A stretch of DNA of 64,000 bases from Geitlerinema sp. PCC 7407 (GTDB lineage Bacteria > Cyanobacteriota > Cyanobacteriia > PCC-7407): contig NC_019703.1 of assembly GCF_000317045.1 (NCBI RefSeq), positions 3,790,934-3,854,933 on the forward strand, written 5' to 3'. Both the position numbers and the translations under genes were made by a program. The first letter of the stretch is position 1. Each line of letters starts with the position of its first letter. The notes beneath the pieces were generated by a model that was not told the origin of the DNA, searched no databases, and was given only the letters and a program-made list of their open reading frames with translations. Shown piece by piece: positions 56,774-64,000 of the stretch.

Positions 56774-57547
56774 TCAAAACTCCCGCCGCGCGAAGCTCAC
56801 CCCCGCAATCAGCAGCAGCAGCGCCGTGTAGACAAAGGCGTACACCGCGTTCAGGGCCAGGGTCTCAGGGCCGGGCAGCACGCCATACACCGCGTCGTTG
56901 CGTAGGGTCAAGCGCGACAGGTCGGGCAAGATCAAGTAAGCGGCCTGGGTGACCTGCTGAAAGCCAGGGCTCTCGGTGAGCCGCCCCAGGGCCAGCAGAT
57001 CGCGGCTGGAGTGCCCCATCAGGTAAACCCCCAGGGTCAGCAGCGAGGCCAAAATCGAGCTGGTGAAAACGCCAAAGGCGATCGCCACCGCCGTGATCAG
57101 CATCAGCTCCAAGAAGCTATAGACCGCCGACACCAGCAAGCTGACCAAGGGATATTCGATCTGGCTCGCCTCCAGCAGCGCCAAATTAATCGCCGTCATG
57201 GCCACCACCAGCACTGCCAGCACCGCTGACAGCCCCAGGTGCTTGCCCAGCATAAACTCCATCCGGCTGACAGGTTTGGCGATCAGCACCAGCACCGTGC
57301 GCTTCTCGATTTCCTTGCTGACTAGGCCCGTGCCGATAAACACCGCCACCAGCAGCCCCAGCAGGCTGCTGGCCGCCAGGCCCACGTCCAAGATCACCTT
57401 GTCCTGAGCCGTCACCGCGACCTCAGGCAGCAGGCGCAGGGCCACAGCCATCACCAAGGCATAAAAGCCGATTAGATAGAGGACGCGATCGCGAATCACC
57501 TCTCGAAACACATTCGAGGCGATCGCCAAGACTCTGCTCAGACTCAC
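56774..57547 (-). CDS. fraE: FraE-like ABC-2-type permease
   Basis: Protein of 257 residues with six membrane helices. The block GTGLVSKEIEKRTVLVLIAKPVSRMEFMLGKHLGL is typical of ABC-2/NosY-type permeases. It overlaps the upstream gene stop by 4 bases and is the third gene of a run that matches the fraC-fraD-fraE order of Anabaena. There, FraE is a predicted ABC permease needed for filament integrity. No ATPase gene is adjacent, as in the known operon to my recollection. Confidence 0.85.
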   Translation of the reverse strand: MSLSRVLAIASNVFREVIRDRVLYLIGFYALVMAVALRLLPEVAVTAQDKVILDVGLAASSLLGLLVAVFIGTGLVSKEIEKRTVLVLIAKPVSRMEFMLGKHLGLSAVLAVLVVAMTAINLALLEASQIEYPLVSLLVSAVYSFLELMLITAVAIAFGVFTSSILASLLTLGVYLMGHSSRDLLALGRLTESPGFQQVTQAAYLILPDLSRLTLRNDAVYGVLPGPETLALNAVYAFVYTALLLLIAGVSFARREF

Positions 57548-58554
57548 CCTTCATCCCTCACGCTGCGAGTTCGCCATGAGTCTACCACCGGGCCACACTC
57601 CACGTTACCCACCGTCTCAAAAATCGGCTGTCCCCCTGTTTGTCCAGCTGGCTGCCTTTCTCCCTCCTGCTGCTCCCGCACCCGCGAGACCTCGCAGGTC
57701 CGCTGGAGAACTCGCACCTGCTCCGCCATCGACGTCGGTCCCAGCCACACTGCCTCTAGGGGCATCTGATAGGACCTTTCCTGGCCCACAATATTCAGGC
57801 GCAGATGCCACAGTTCCCGCTCTCGGGACGGACTCAAGGGGCTATTGAGGGGCCGAAACACCGCCTCCTCAAAGGCTTCTAGGGCGGTCGAATCGCTGCG
57901 AATATCCACCAGCCAGCGCTCAACCTCAGGCCAAGGGCGATTTTCCATCCGCTCCTGAAACACGCGCTCCGCCTGATTGAGCAGCAGCACCCCTCCCTCC
58001 GGCTCCGGCAGCTCCTCCGCCAGCGACACCACAAAAGCGCTGCGGCGAAAGCTGTCTGCCAGCAGGCTGGGATAGGCCTCTAGCCAAGTGCCCAGCAAAA
58101 AATAAAACTGGAGCCAGCAGCTCACCAGCAGCTGGCTGAGCACCAAAATGATCAGCTGCTGACGCACCGCCGCGTCGGGAATCTTGAAGCGGGTCCCCCG
58201 CTCGACAAAGGCCAGCAGCGTAAAGATAATCGCGGAAATAATCGGCCAGCTCACCACCGCGTAGGACGGCACCGTATCCGACTGGCTGCCAAACAAAAAG
58301 AGACAGATCAGCGCCGAGGTCAGCCAGGGCCACAGCGGAATCGTCCCGATCGCCAGTTTTTCTTGGCTCGCCGCGATCCAGCTCACCCCGATGATCAAAA
58401 AGATCCAGGCAGCAACCGCCAGGATCTCGCGGGCCAGAGGGCCAGCAGGCAGCGACATCACCCACGCCAGCAGACTCAGCAAAATCGGCGTCTGCCAGGA
58501 CACCCAGGTCGGCGGGAGAAACAGTCGCTTGAGCAGGGCGAGGATCAGTTTCAA
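57544..58554 (-). CDS. fraD: FraD-like filament integrity membrane protein
   Basis: Protein of 336 residues. Five membrane helices lie in about residues 18 to 165 (WQTPILLSLLAWVMSL, ILAVAAWIFLIIGVSWIAAS, WLTSALICLFLFGS), followed by an extracytoplasmic domain of ~165 residues (EEAVFRPLNSPLSPSRERELWHLRLNIVGQER). Topology and length match Anabaena FraD (about 343 residues), a septal-junction component needed for cell-cell communication. The gene lies 26 bases after fraC and overlaps fraE by 4 bases. The C-terminal ~40 residues are Gln/Gly/Arg-rich and probably disordered. Confidence 0.82.
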   Translation of the reverse strand: MKLILALLKRLFLPPTWVSWQTPILLSLLAWVMSLPAGPLAREILAVAAWIFLIIGVSWIAASQEKLAIGTIPLWPWLTSALICLFLFGSQSDTVPSYAVVSWPIISAIIFTLLAFVERGTRFKIPDAAVRQQLIILVLSQLLVSCWLQFYFLLGTWLEAYPSLLADSFRRSAFVVSLAEELPEPEGGVLLLNQAERVFQERMENRPWPEVERWLVDIRSDSTALEAFEEAVFRPLNSPLSPSRERELWHLRLNIVGQERSYQMPLEAVWLGPTSMAEQVRVLQRTCEVSRVREQQEGERQPAGQTGGQPIFETVGNVECGPVVDSWRTRSVRDEG

Positions 58555-58580
58555 GGGTCAGCGAGATCCAAGGGAAAGAT

Positions 58581-59129
58581 TTAATCAGCGAGGACGAAGC
58601 TGCGCAGCAGCAGCAGCAGCGAAATGACGCTAAAGCTGAGGGCATTGGCGCGCAAAAAGGCGGTCGTCCGGCGCTTGGCCATCGAGAACGGCAGCAGCTG
58701 GAGGGGGGGCCGGCGATAGCGGTAGGCCGCCTCTTCGAAGGATTCATCAGGGGGCTTTTCTTCGCGGATAAATTGCAGGGCGTCGTAGGTCTGGATTTTG
58801 ATCGTGAGGGCGCCGAAGAACATGAAAAAGGCGGCCACGATGAGCCACAGATAAATGCTGTCTCGATTTTGGCCAAAGATGAACTGATCAAAGAAGATGA
58901 AGCTGATCAGCTGGCGCGTCACGCTGGGGGGCAGCACAGGCTGAATGGCGAAGAAGACAAACCAGCCCGACAAAGTCGACAGCAGGTTGGTGATGGCGGC
59001 GTACTGGACGCTGAGGTTGGGGGAGATCTGGAGCGATCGCTGCAAGATCGGGGTTTCGACGGCGATCGCCACCACCAGCAGCAGCGCCTGAAACAGCATC
59101 ATGCGGAAGGGAAAGACCGAGGAAGCCAT
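58581..59129 (-). CDS. fraC: FraC-like filament integrity membrane protein
   Basis: Protein of 182 residues with four to five membrane helices (LFQALLLVVAIAVETPIL, TNLLSTLSGWFVFFAIQPVLPPS, YLWLIVAAFFMFFGALTI, ALSFSVISLLLLLRSFVL). QLISFIFFDQFIFG and the Tyr/Arg-rich loop near residue 135 match what I recall of FraC, the first gene of the fra operon, which sits at the septum between cells. It heads the operon on the minus strand; the promoter should lie in the 153-base spacer shared with the cobO-like gene. Confidence 0.85.
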   Translation of the reverse strand: MASSVFPFRMMLFQALLLVVAIAVETPILQRSLQISPNLSVQYAAITNLLSTLSGWFVFFAIQPVLPPSVTRQLISFIFFDQFIFGQNRDSIYLWLIVAAFFMFFGALTIKIQTYDALQFIREEKPPDESFEEAAYRYRRPPLQLLPFSMAKRRTTAFLRANALSFSVISLLLLLRSFVLAD

Positions 59130-59282
59130 GGAACAAGGTCTAAAACATTGGGCGATCGCCCCTAGTTGAGCGTAGTCTACAGCGCTTTGGGGGCCGCGTC
59201 GCCGACCGAATCGCTGGGTAGTGTTCCCAGTCTCTCAGCGGCTGAGGATTAGAATTGGAACGGACCGCAGCAGTTAACAACT

Positions 59283-60416
59283 ATGGTACGAACCGGCATT
59301 GGCATTCGCACAGCCCAGGTGCGCTCTGAGCGCCTCGTAGGACAGATCCACGTCTATGACGGCGCGGGCAAGGGCAAATCCCAAGCGGCCTTGGGAGTGG
59401 TGCTGCGATCGATCGGTCTGGGCATCGCGGCGGCGGAGCCCACCCGCGTGCTGCTGCTGCGCTTCTTGAAGGGGCCGGGGCGCAACTACGACGAAGACGC
59501 CGCCATTGAGGCACTTCAGCAGGGCTTTCCCCACCTGATCGACCAGGTGCGCACCGGTCGAGCCGAGTATTTCGGGCCAGAGGAAATTACCAAGTTTGAC
59601 CGCTTGGAGGCGCAGCGGGGCTGGGATGTGGCCAAGGGGGCGATCGCCTCTGGGCTGTACTCCGTGGTCGTGATGGACGAGCTGAACCCGGTGCTCGACC
59701 TAGGGCTGCTGCCGGTGGAGGAAGTGGCCAAGGTGCTGCAAAACAAGCCCGCCGACCTTGAAATCATCGTCACCGGCCGGGCCGCGCCGCCGAGGCTGCT
59801 GGAGGTGGCGGATTTGCACTCCGAGATGCGGCCCCATTTTCACCAGACCGCCATCGACCACGGCATGGAGGGCATCGAGATCTACACAGGGGCAGGCAAG
59901 GGCAAATCCACCAGCGCCCTGGGCAAGGCCCTCCAGGCCATTGGCCGCGGCATCAGCCAGGACAAGTCCCACCGTGTGCTGATCATGCAGTGGCTCAAGG
60001 GTGGCAGCGGCTACACCGAGGACGCCGCGATCGCCGCTTTGCAGCAGAGCTATCCCAACCTGGTCGATCACCAGCGCTGCGGCCGAGACGCCATCGTCTG
60101 GCGGGGCCAGCAGCAGGAGCTCGACTACGTGGAGGCCGAGCGGGGCTGGGAAATCGCCCGAGCCGCGATCGCCTCTGGCCTCTACAAAACCATCATCCTC
60201 GACGAGCTCAACCCCACCGTCGATCTGGAGCTGCTGCCCCAGGAGCCGATCATTCAGGCCCTCCTGCGCAAGCCCCGAGACACCGAGGTGATCATCACCG
60301 GCCGCTGCAAGCACCCGCCGGCCTACTTTGATCTGGCCAGCATCCACTCCGAGATGATTTGCCACAAGCACTACGCCGAGAAGGGCATTGATCTCAAGCG
60401 CGGCGTTGATTTCTAG
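59283..60416 (+). CDS. Tandem CobO/CobA-type cob(I)yrinate adenosyltransferase
   Basis: Protein of 377 residues made of two P-loop adenosyltransferase units in one chain. The first P-loop is GAGKGKS at residues 27 to 33 and the second is GAGKGKS at 203 to 209. Both halves have the Walker B-like MDELNPVLDL / LDELNPTVDL and the IVTGR / IITGR motif, so neither half is obviously dead. A single CobO/BtuR subunit is about 180 to 200 residues and works as a dimer; this protein would be a covalent dimer. It adds the adenosyl ligand to cobalamin or its precursors. Confidence 0.87.
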   Translation: MVRTGIGIRTAQVRSERLVGQIHVYDGAGKGKSQAALGVVLRSIGLGIAAAEPTRVLLLRFLKGPGRNYDEDAAIEALQQGFPHLIDQVRTGRAEYFGPEEITKFDRLEAQRGWDVAKGAIASGLYSVVVMDELNPVLDLGLLPVEEVAKVLQNKPADLEIIVTGRAAPPRLLEVADLHSEMRPHFHQTAIDHGMEGIEIYTGAGKGKSTSALGKALQAIGRGISQDKSHRVLIMQWLKGGSGYTEDAAIAALQQSYPNLVDHQRCGRDAIVWRGQQQELDYVEAERGWEIARAAIASGLYKTIILDELNPTVDLELLPQEPIIQALLRKPRDTEVIITGRCKHPPAYFDLASIHSEMICHKHYAEKGIDLKRGVDF

Positions 60417-60432
60417 CAAAAATGGCTCATTT

Positions 60433-60951
60433 ATGACTTCTAGCTGCCAGATTCGCCCCGAAACGCCGGAGGACTACGCCGCGATCGCCGCTGTGGTGAC
60501 CGCCGCCTTTGGTCGAGCGGACGAAGCCCGCTTGATTGATCGGATTCGAGAGAGCGATCGCTATCGGCCCGAGCTTGCTCTGGTCGCCGTGGACGGCGAC
60601 GCCATCGTCGGCCACGTTTTGCTGAGCGGCATTGACCTCGTAGGGGCCGAGACCTGGCCCGTCCTGGGTCTCGCGCCCCTGGCCGTCCACCCCGACCACC
60701 AGCGCCAAGGAATCGGCAGCGCCCTCACCCAAGGGGCGATCGCCGCCGCCGAGGCCCAAGCCGCGCCGCTCATCGTCGTCCTCGGCCACGCCGACTTTTA
60801 CAGCCGATTCGGGTTCGAGATCTCGACCGATCACGGCATCGAGTCCCCCTTTCCCGTCCCTCCGGAGGTCTTCCGGATCCAGCGCCTGACCCACTACCGG
60901 GACGAGTACCGGGGCCTCGTTCAGTACCCCGCCGCCTTCCAGGGTTTGTGA
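60433..60951 (+). CDS. GNAT-family N-acetyltransferase
   Basis: Protein of 172 residues from ATG 60433, 16 bases after the cobO-like gene, so probably co-transcribed. The acetyl-CoA-binding motif is VHPDHQRQGIGSALTQGAI (R/Q-x-x-G-x-G/A). VLGHADFYSRFGF is typical of the YhbS-like subgroup. It would transfer an acetyl group to an unknown amine acceptor. Confidence 0.9.
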   Translation: MTSSCQIRPETPEDYAAIAAVVTAAFGRADEARLIDRIRESDRYRPELALVAVDGDAIVGHVLLSGIDLVGAETWPVLGLAPLAVHPDHQRQGIGSALTQGAIAAAEAQAAPLIVVLGHADFYSRFGFEISTDHGIESPFPVPPEVFRIQRLTHYRDEYRGLVQYPAAFQGL

Positions 60952-61014
60952 GCCCAAACACACCAAACCCCTTCTCCCAGACTTGAGAAAAGGGGTTTGG
61001 AGCCAACCAGACGT

Positions 61015-62199
61015 CTAGCCCTTCACGCAGAGCACCTGCTTGAGCGTCGCCACAACCTCGACCAAATCCGCCTGCTGAGCCATCACTTCTTCAATGGGCT
61101 TGTAAGCTGCCGGAATCTCGTCAATCACGCCAGAGTCCTTGCGGCACTCGATGCCCTCGGTTTGGCGCACCAAGTCGTCCACCGTGAACTGCTGCTTCGC
61201 CTTGGAGCGAGACATCAGGCGTCCAGCGCCATGGCTGCAAGAGCAGTAGCTCTCGGGGTTGCCCTTGCCCCGCACGATAAAAGACTTGGCCCCCATCGAG
61301 CCGGGAATGATGCCGTAGTCCTCCGACCGCGCCCGCACCGCTCCTTTGCGGGTGACGTAGACCTCTTGGTCGTAGTGGGTTTCGCGCTCTGCGTAGTTGT
61401 GGTGGCAGTTCACCATCAGGCGCGGCTTGGTCGCCTTGCCGCCCGCCAGGTGGGTCTCGACGATGCGCTGAAACCGCCGCATCATCACGTCCCGGTTGTA
61501 GCGGGCGTAGTCCTGGGCCCACTGCAAGTCGCGCCAGTAGGCCGCAAACTCCGGCGTCCCCGCCACAAAGTAGGCCAGGTCTGGATCGGGCAAGCGGAGC
61601 TCCGCCAGCTTCGCGAGGTCGCGGGCCGTGCGGATGTGGTTTTGGGCCAGCATATTGCCGATGTTGCGCGAGCCGGAGTGCAGCATCAGCCACACCTGGT
61701 CCTCGGTGTCGAGGCACAGCTCGATGAAGTGGTTGCCGCCCCCTAGGGAGCCCATTTGGCGCAGGGCCTTGGTTTCCAGGTGCTGCACGCCGCCATGGAG
61801 ATCTTTGAACTGGGACCAGCCGCGCCAGTTGTAGACCTCTTTCTCGATGTCTTTGTTTTCGCTAAAGCCAACGGGAATGGCGGCCTCCAGTTCACGGCGA
61901 ATTTTCTTGAGGGTTTTGCTTTCGAGCTGGTCGGCCCGAAAAGGCGTCTGAAGGGCACACATGCCACAGCCGATGTCAACGCCGACAGCCGCCGGAATGA
62001 TGGCATCTTGGGTGGCGATCACGGAGCCGACCAGCGCCCCTTTGCCCAGGTGGACGTCGGGCATGAGGGCCACGTGCTTGAAGACAAAGGGCAGGGAGGC
62101 GACGTTTTTGGCCATCTGGGTCTCCGCATGCCCCAGTCCGTGGCTCGCCCAGGACAAGACGGGCGCTGGCGTGGTGATGTTGAGGGGTTCGTGGGGCAT
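61015..62199 (-). CDS. rtcB: RNA-splicing ligase RtcB
   Basis: Protein of 394 residues, the shorter bacterial form. RtcB joins 2',3'-cyclic-phosphate or 3'-phosphate ends to 5'-hydroxyl ends using GTP and Mn2+. Metal ligands and active-site blocks are visible: VGVDIGCGMCA, GSLGGGNHFIEL, LHSGSRNIG, NCHHNYAE and SCSHGAGRLMSR, where the His of SHGAGR is the site of guanylation. GAGG lies about 9 bases before the ATG. No archease or RNA-end cyclase gene is adjacent. Confidence 0.96.
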   Translation of the reverse strand: MPHEPLNITTPAPVLSWASHGLGHAETQMAKNVASLPFVFKHVALMPDVHLGKGALVGSVIATQDAIIPAAVGVDIGCGMCALQTPFRADQLESKTLKKIRRELEAAIPVGFSENKDIEKEVYNWRGWSQFKDLHGGVQHLETKALRQMGSLGGGNHFIELCLDTEDQVWLMLHSGSRNIGNMLAQNHIRTARDLAKLAELRLPDPDLAYFVAGTPEFAAYWRDLQWAQDYARYNRDVMMRRFQRIVETHLAGGKATKPRLMVNCHHNYAERETHYDQEVYVTRKGAVRARSEDYGIIPGSMGAKSFIVRGKGNPESYCSCSHGAGRLMSRSKAKQQFTVDDLVRQTEGIECRKDSGVIDEIPAAYKPIEEVMAQQADLVEVVATLKQVLCVKG

Positions 62200-62961
62200 G
62201 AAGGGTTGCCTCGCAATGCACTACGTTATACTACAAATATAATACACAAGGAAATCGCCGTTTCCGAAAGCATTGATAAGTTTCCGTGAGCAGTACAGGG
62301 GCGATCGCCCTTGAGACGCTGAGCTCTTCCCTGTCTAACTTGCTAGTTCTTTTAGGCAGCGCGCTCTCTAGCAATTGCGGCTCTCAGCCTGGGCCTTTCG
62401 GTCAGGTGCTTCTAGTGCCAAGCAAGACTGGGGAAAGCACGCAATACTCCTTGGAGATCCAAAGTTGCGGTCTTGGGAAAGCTGGCGCGCAAGCGCTCTC
62501 ACTGGCAAGGCTGGGCGACCATCGGTGACGGCGATCACCACAAAGGTCAGTCAAGGTCACTCGTGGAGTCCCTGCTGCGTCACCCGCATAATTGCGGATC
62601 TTTCTTAGATTTGAGCCATAGCAGAAATGCAAGACTACTCCTAAGGACCAGCCGCAGCCCCCACCACAAGGCTGCGATTTTTTTCGTCTGGGTCCGGGAG
62701 GGCTCTAGGCGAGACAGAGGACGCCGTGTCTCGTACCCAATGCCGATATACTGAACACTGCGAAGCAGGCTGGCCCCAGAGTCAGTCGCTCGCTGTGTTG
62801 CAGGGTCTAGGGCGACGGCAATGGTTGAGAGGCTTGCTGGGCGGGGCGCTCTCCGGGCAGCGGAGCTGAGGGAGACGCTAGGGTCAGTCCATCAAATCAG
62901 TTGCTGCCATCTTGATCTTAGACTTGGCGACGTGCTCAGTTGGTGAATAGAGGATTGTGTC
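62200..62961. other. Long intergenic region before rpiA with an orphan terminator
   Basis: Several short open frames exist but none looks like a gene. On the plus strand there is a perfect TATAAT at 62238 to 62243 and CATAAT at 62587 to 62592, and a clear rho-independent terminator at 62653..62684. A further -10-like TATACT at 62747 to 62752 may serve rpiA and would give a leader of about 200 bases. Something transcribed and terminated before 62684, such as a small RNA, is possible. Confidence 0.5.
62653..62684 (+). terminator. Rho-independent terminator without an upstream gene on its strand
   Basis: CGCAGCC pairs exactly with GGCTGCG across a 10-base loop, followed by A and seven T. The nearest upstream plus-strand gene ends at 60951, and the minus-strand rtcB lies between, so the transcript it ends is unknown. 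Confidence 0.75.
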
Positions 62962-63669
62962 ATGACCGCAGAAGACCCCATCAAGGTGATGAAGCAGAAG
63001 GTCGGCGAGGCAGCGGCGGCGCGGGTGCAGTCGGGGAGCATCGTGGGCCTAGGCACCGGATCGACCACGGCCTACGCCATTCAGGCGATCGGCGATCGCC
63101 TCAAGTCGGGTGACCTCAAAGACATTAAAGGTATCCCGACATCCTTCCAGGCAACGGTACTCGCCAAGGAATACGGCATTCCCCTGACGACGCTGGACGA
63201 AGTCGATCGCATTGATATCGCCATCGACGGCGCTGACGAAGTGGACCCCCAGCGCAACCTGATCAAGGGCGGCGGCGCAGCCCACACCCGCGAAAAGATC
63301 GTGGACGCGCTGGCGGTGCAGTTCGTGGTGGTGGTGGACAGCGGCAAGCTGGTGGACAAGCTGGGCTCGACCTTCCTGCTGCCGGTGGAAGTGCTGCCCA
63401 TGGCAGTGACGCCGGTGATGCGGATGCTCGAGAAGCTGGGCGGCAAGCCCCAGCTGCGGATGGGCGTCAAGAAAGCCGGTCCGGTGGTCAGCGACCAGGG
63501 CAATCTGATCGTTGACGTGAAGTTCGACAGCATCGACGACCCAGAGGCGCTGGAAAAGACGATCAACAATATCCCCGGCGTCCTGGACAATGGCCTGTTT
63601 GTGGGTCTGGCCGACGTGGTGCTGGTGGGCGACATTCAAGACGGTCAGCCGGTGGTGCGGGAAGTCTAG
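62962..63669 (+). CDS. rpiA: Ribose-5-phosphate isomerase A
   Basis: Protein of 235 residues. RpiA interconverts ribose 5-phosphate and ribulose 5-phosphate in the Calvin cycle and the pentose phosphate pathway. Visible motifs are [13 protein letters not shown] (phosphate binding), DGADEVDPQ with catalytic Asp residues, and [13 protein letters not shown] with the catalytic Glu and Lys. The length is normal. A HIP1-built hairpin at 63700..63740 may end the transcript. Confidence 0.97.
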   Translation: MTAEDPIKVMKQKVGEAAAARVQSGSIVGLGTGSTTAYAIQAIGDRLKSGDLKDIKGIPTSFQATVLAKEYGIPLTTLDEVDRIDIAIDGADEVDPQRNLIKGGGAAHTREKIVDALAVQFVVVVDSGKLVDKLGSTFLLPVEVLPMAVTPVMRMLEKLGGKPQLRMGVKKAGPVVSDQGNLIVDVKFDSIDDPEALEKTINNIPGVLDNGLFVGLADVVLVGDIQDGQPVVREV

Positions 63670-63699
63670 GACCGAGAACAACCGTATTTGCGGCATGAG

Positions 63700-63740
63700 C
63701 GCGATCGCCCCTGGTTTCAAGGGCGATCGCGTTTGGTTTT
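63700..63740 (+). terminator. Hairpin built from two HIP1 sites, probable rpiA terminator
   Basis: CGCGATCGCCC and its exact complement GGGCGATCGCG flank a 10-base loop, and TTTGGTTTT follows. Each arm contains a full GCGATCGC octamer. Confidence 0.55.
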
Positions 63741-63845
63741 GGGCGCAGATCGCAGGGCCAGCCGGGGCGATCGCCCGTCCAAAAGCCGCGATTTCGCTAC
63801 ATTGAGAAGGTGCTTCGTGCCTTGAACCCGAAACCCTACGAAATG

Positions 63846-64000
63846 ATGCAATATCGACGATTTGGGCGAACTGAGCTGCAAATGCCCGTGTTCTCCTGTG
63901 GCGGCATGCGTTACCAGCATTCCTGGAAAGACCGGCCGATGAGCGAGATCCCGGCCGCCAACCAGCAAAACCTCGAGGCGACGATCCGGCGATCGCTTGA
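63846..64000 (+). CDS. Aldo/keto reductase, N-terminal part
   Basis: The window ends after 51 codons and two bases. The start is ATG 63846 (ATG 63843 is directly upstream). The sequence MQYRRFGRTELQMPVFSCGG, with MRYQHSWKD and NLEATIRRSL, matches the beginning of cyanobacterial aldo/keto reductases, NADPH-dependent enzymes that reduce aldehydes and ketones. The catalytic Tyr and Lys are beyond the window, so function cannot be refined. Confidence 0.88.
   Translation, partial: MQYRRFGRTELQMPVFSCGGMRYQHSWKDRPMSEIPAANQQNLEATIRRSL

Noticed and set aside
62286-62754. Short plus-strand frames in the spacer before rpiA
   Set aside because: The translations are rich in Arg, Ser and Cys in no ordered pattern, overlap each other, and one is cut by the terminator hairpin.

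Overview
The window is chromosomal DNA from a GC-rich, filamentous cyanobacterium. Three things point to this. The palindrome GCGATCGC (HIP1) is scattered through genes and spacers. Several proteins belong to families I know only from cyanobacteria. A fraC-fraD-fraE operon at 56774..59129 (minus strand) encodes septal and filament-integrity proteins of filamentous forms. I see no heterocyst genes, no insertion sequence, no CRISPR array, no rRNA and no prophage. Genus cannot be settled from the sequence alone.

Layout. 1..5 kb: a cut-off HtrA-type protease faces an InrS-like nickel sensor, followed by a large CHASE/PAS hybrid histidine kinase. 5..14.9 kb: mostly minus-strand housekeeping and conserved hypothetical genes (Ser/Arg-rich lipoprotein, acetyl-CoA synthetase, TIGR04376-type protein, mnmG, cupin, GtrA). 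15..21.5 kb: plus-strand genes for a methyltransferase-like protein, a lipoprotein, a PIG-V-like membrane protein, a fatty-acid-hydroxylase/Mpo1-like pair and an amidohydrolase. 21.7..28.2 kb: a glycan or glycolipid cluster (methyltransferase, GT2 transferase, DUF2142 protein, FAD oxidoreductase fused to GtrA, GT-C-like protein) whose later genes are visibly richer in A+T than their surroundings. 28..36.6 kb: PfkB kinase, rsmI, a phosphohexomutase, LapA-domain protein, an HTH protein with an acidic linker, and tRNA-Arg, tRNA-Thr and tRNA-Tyr. 36.7..50 kb: two CNNM/CorC-type membrane proteins, an ABC exporter, a 47-residue membrane peptide with its own operator-like dyad and terminator, SGNH hydrolase, Gfo/Idh oxidoreductase, a possible YkuD-like protein overlapping queC, an ankyrin protein and tRNA-Ile(CAU). 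50..64 kb: pyrE, thiC under a TPP riboswitch, a multi-PAS histidine kinase, argF, fraCDE, a tandem-duplicated cobalamin adenosyltransferase, a GNAT protein, rtcB, a long spacer with an orphan terminator, rpiA, and the start of an aldo/keto reductase.

Genes that appear to work together are fraCDE, the 21.7..28.2 kb glycan cluster, the adjacent fatty acid hydroxylase and Mpo1-like dioxygenase (a possible fatty-acid alpha-oxidation step), and thiC with its riboswitch. The least explained items are the FAD-GtrA fusion and its free-standing paralog, the hydroxylase/Mpo1 pair, the 47-residue peptide with its dyad, and the candidate small RNA before rpiA. Start codons were chosen from frame, ribosome-binding sites and remembered homologs. 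Family names come from recall of motifs, not from database searches.
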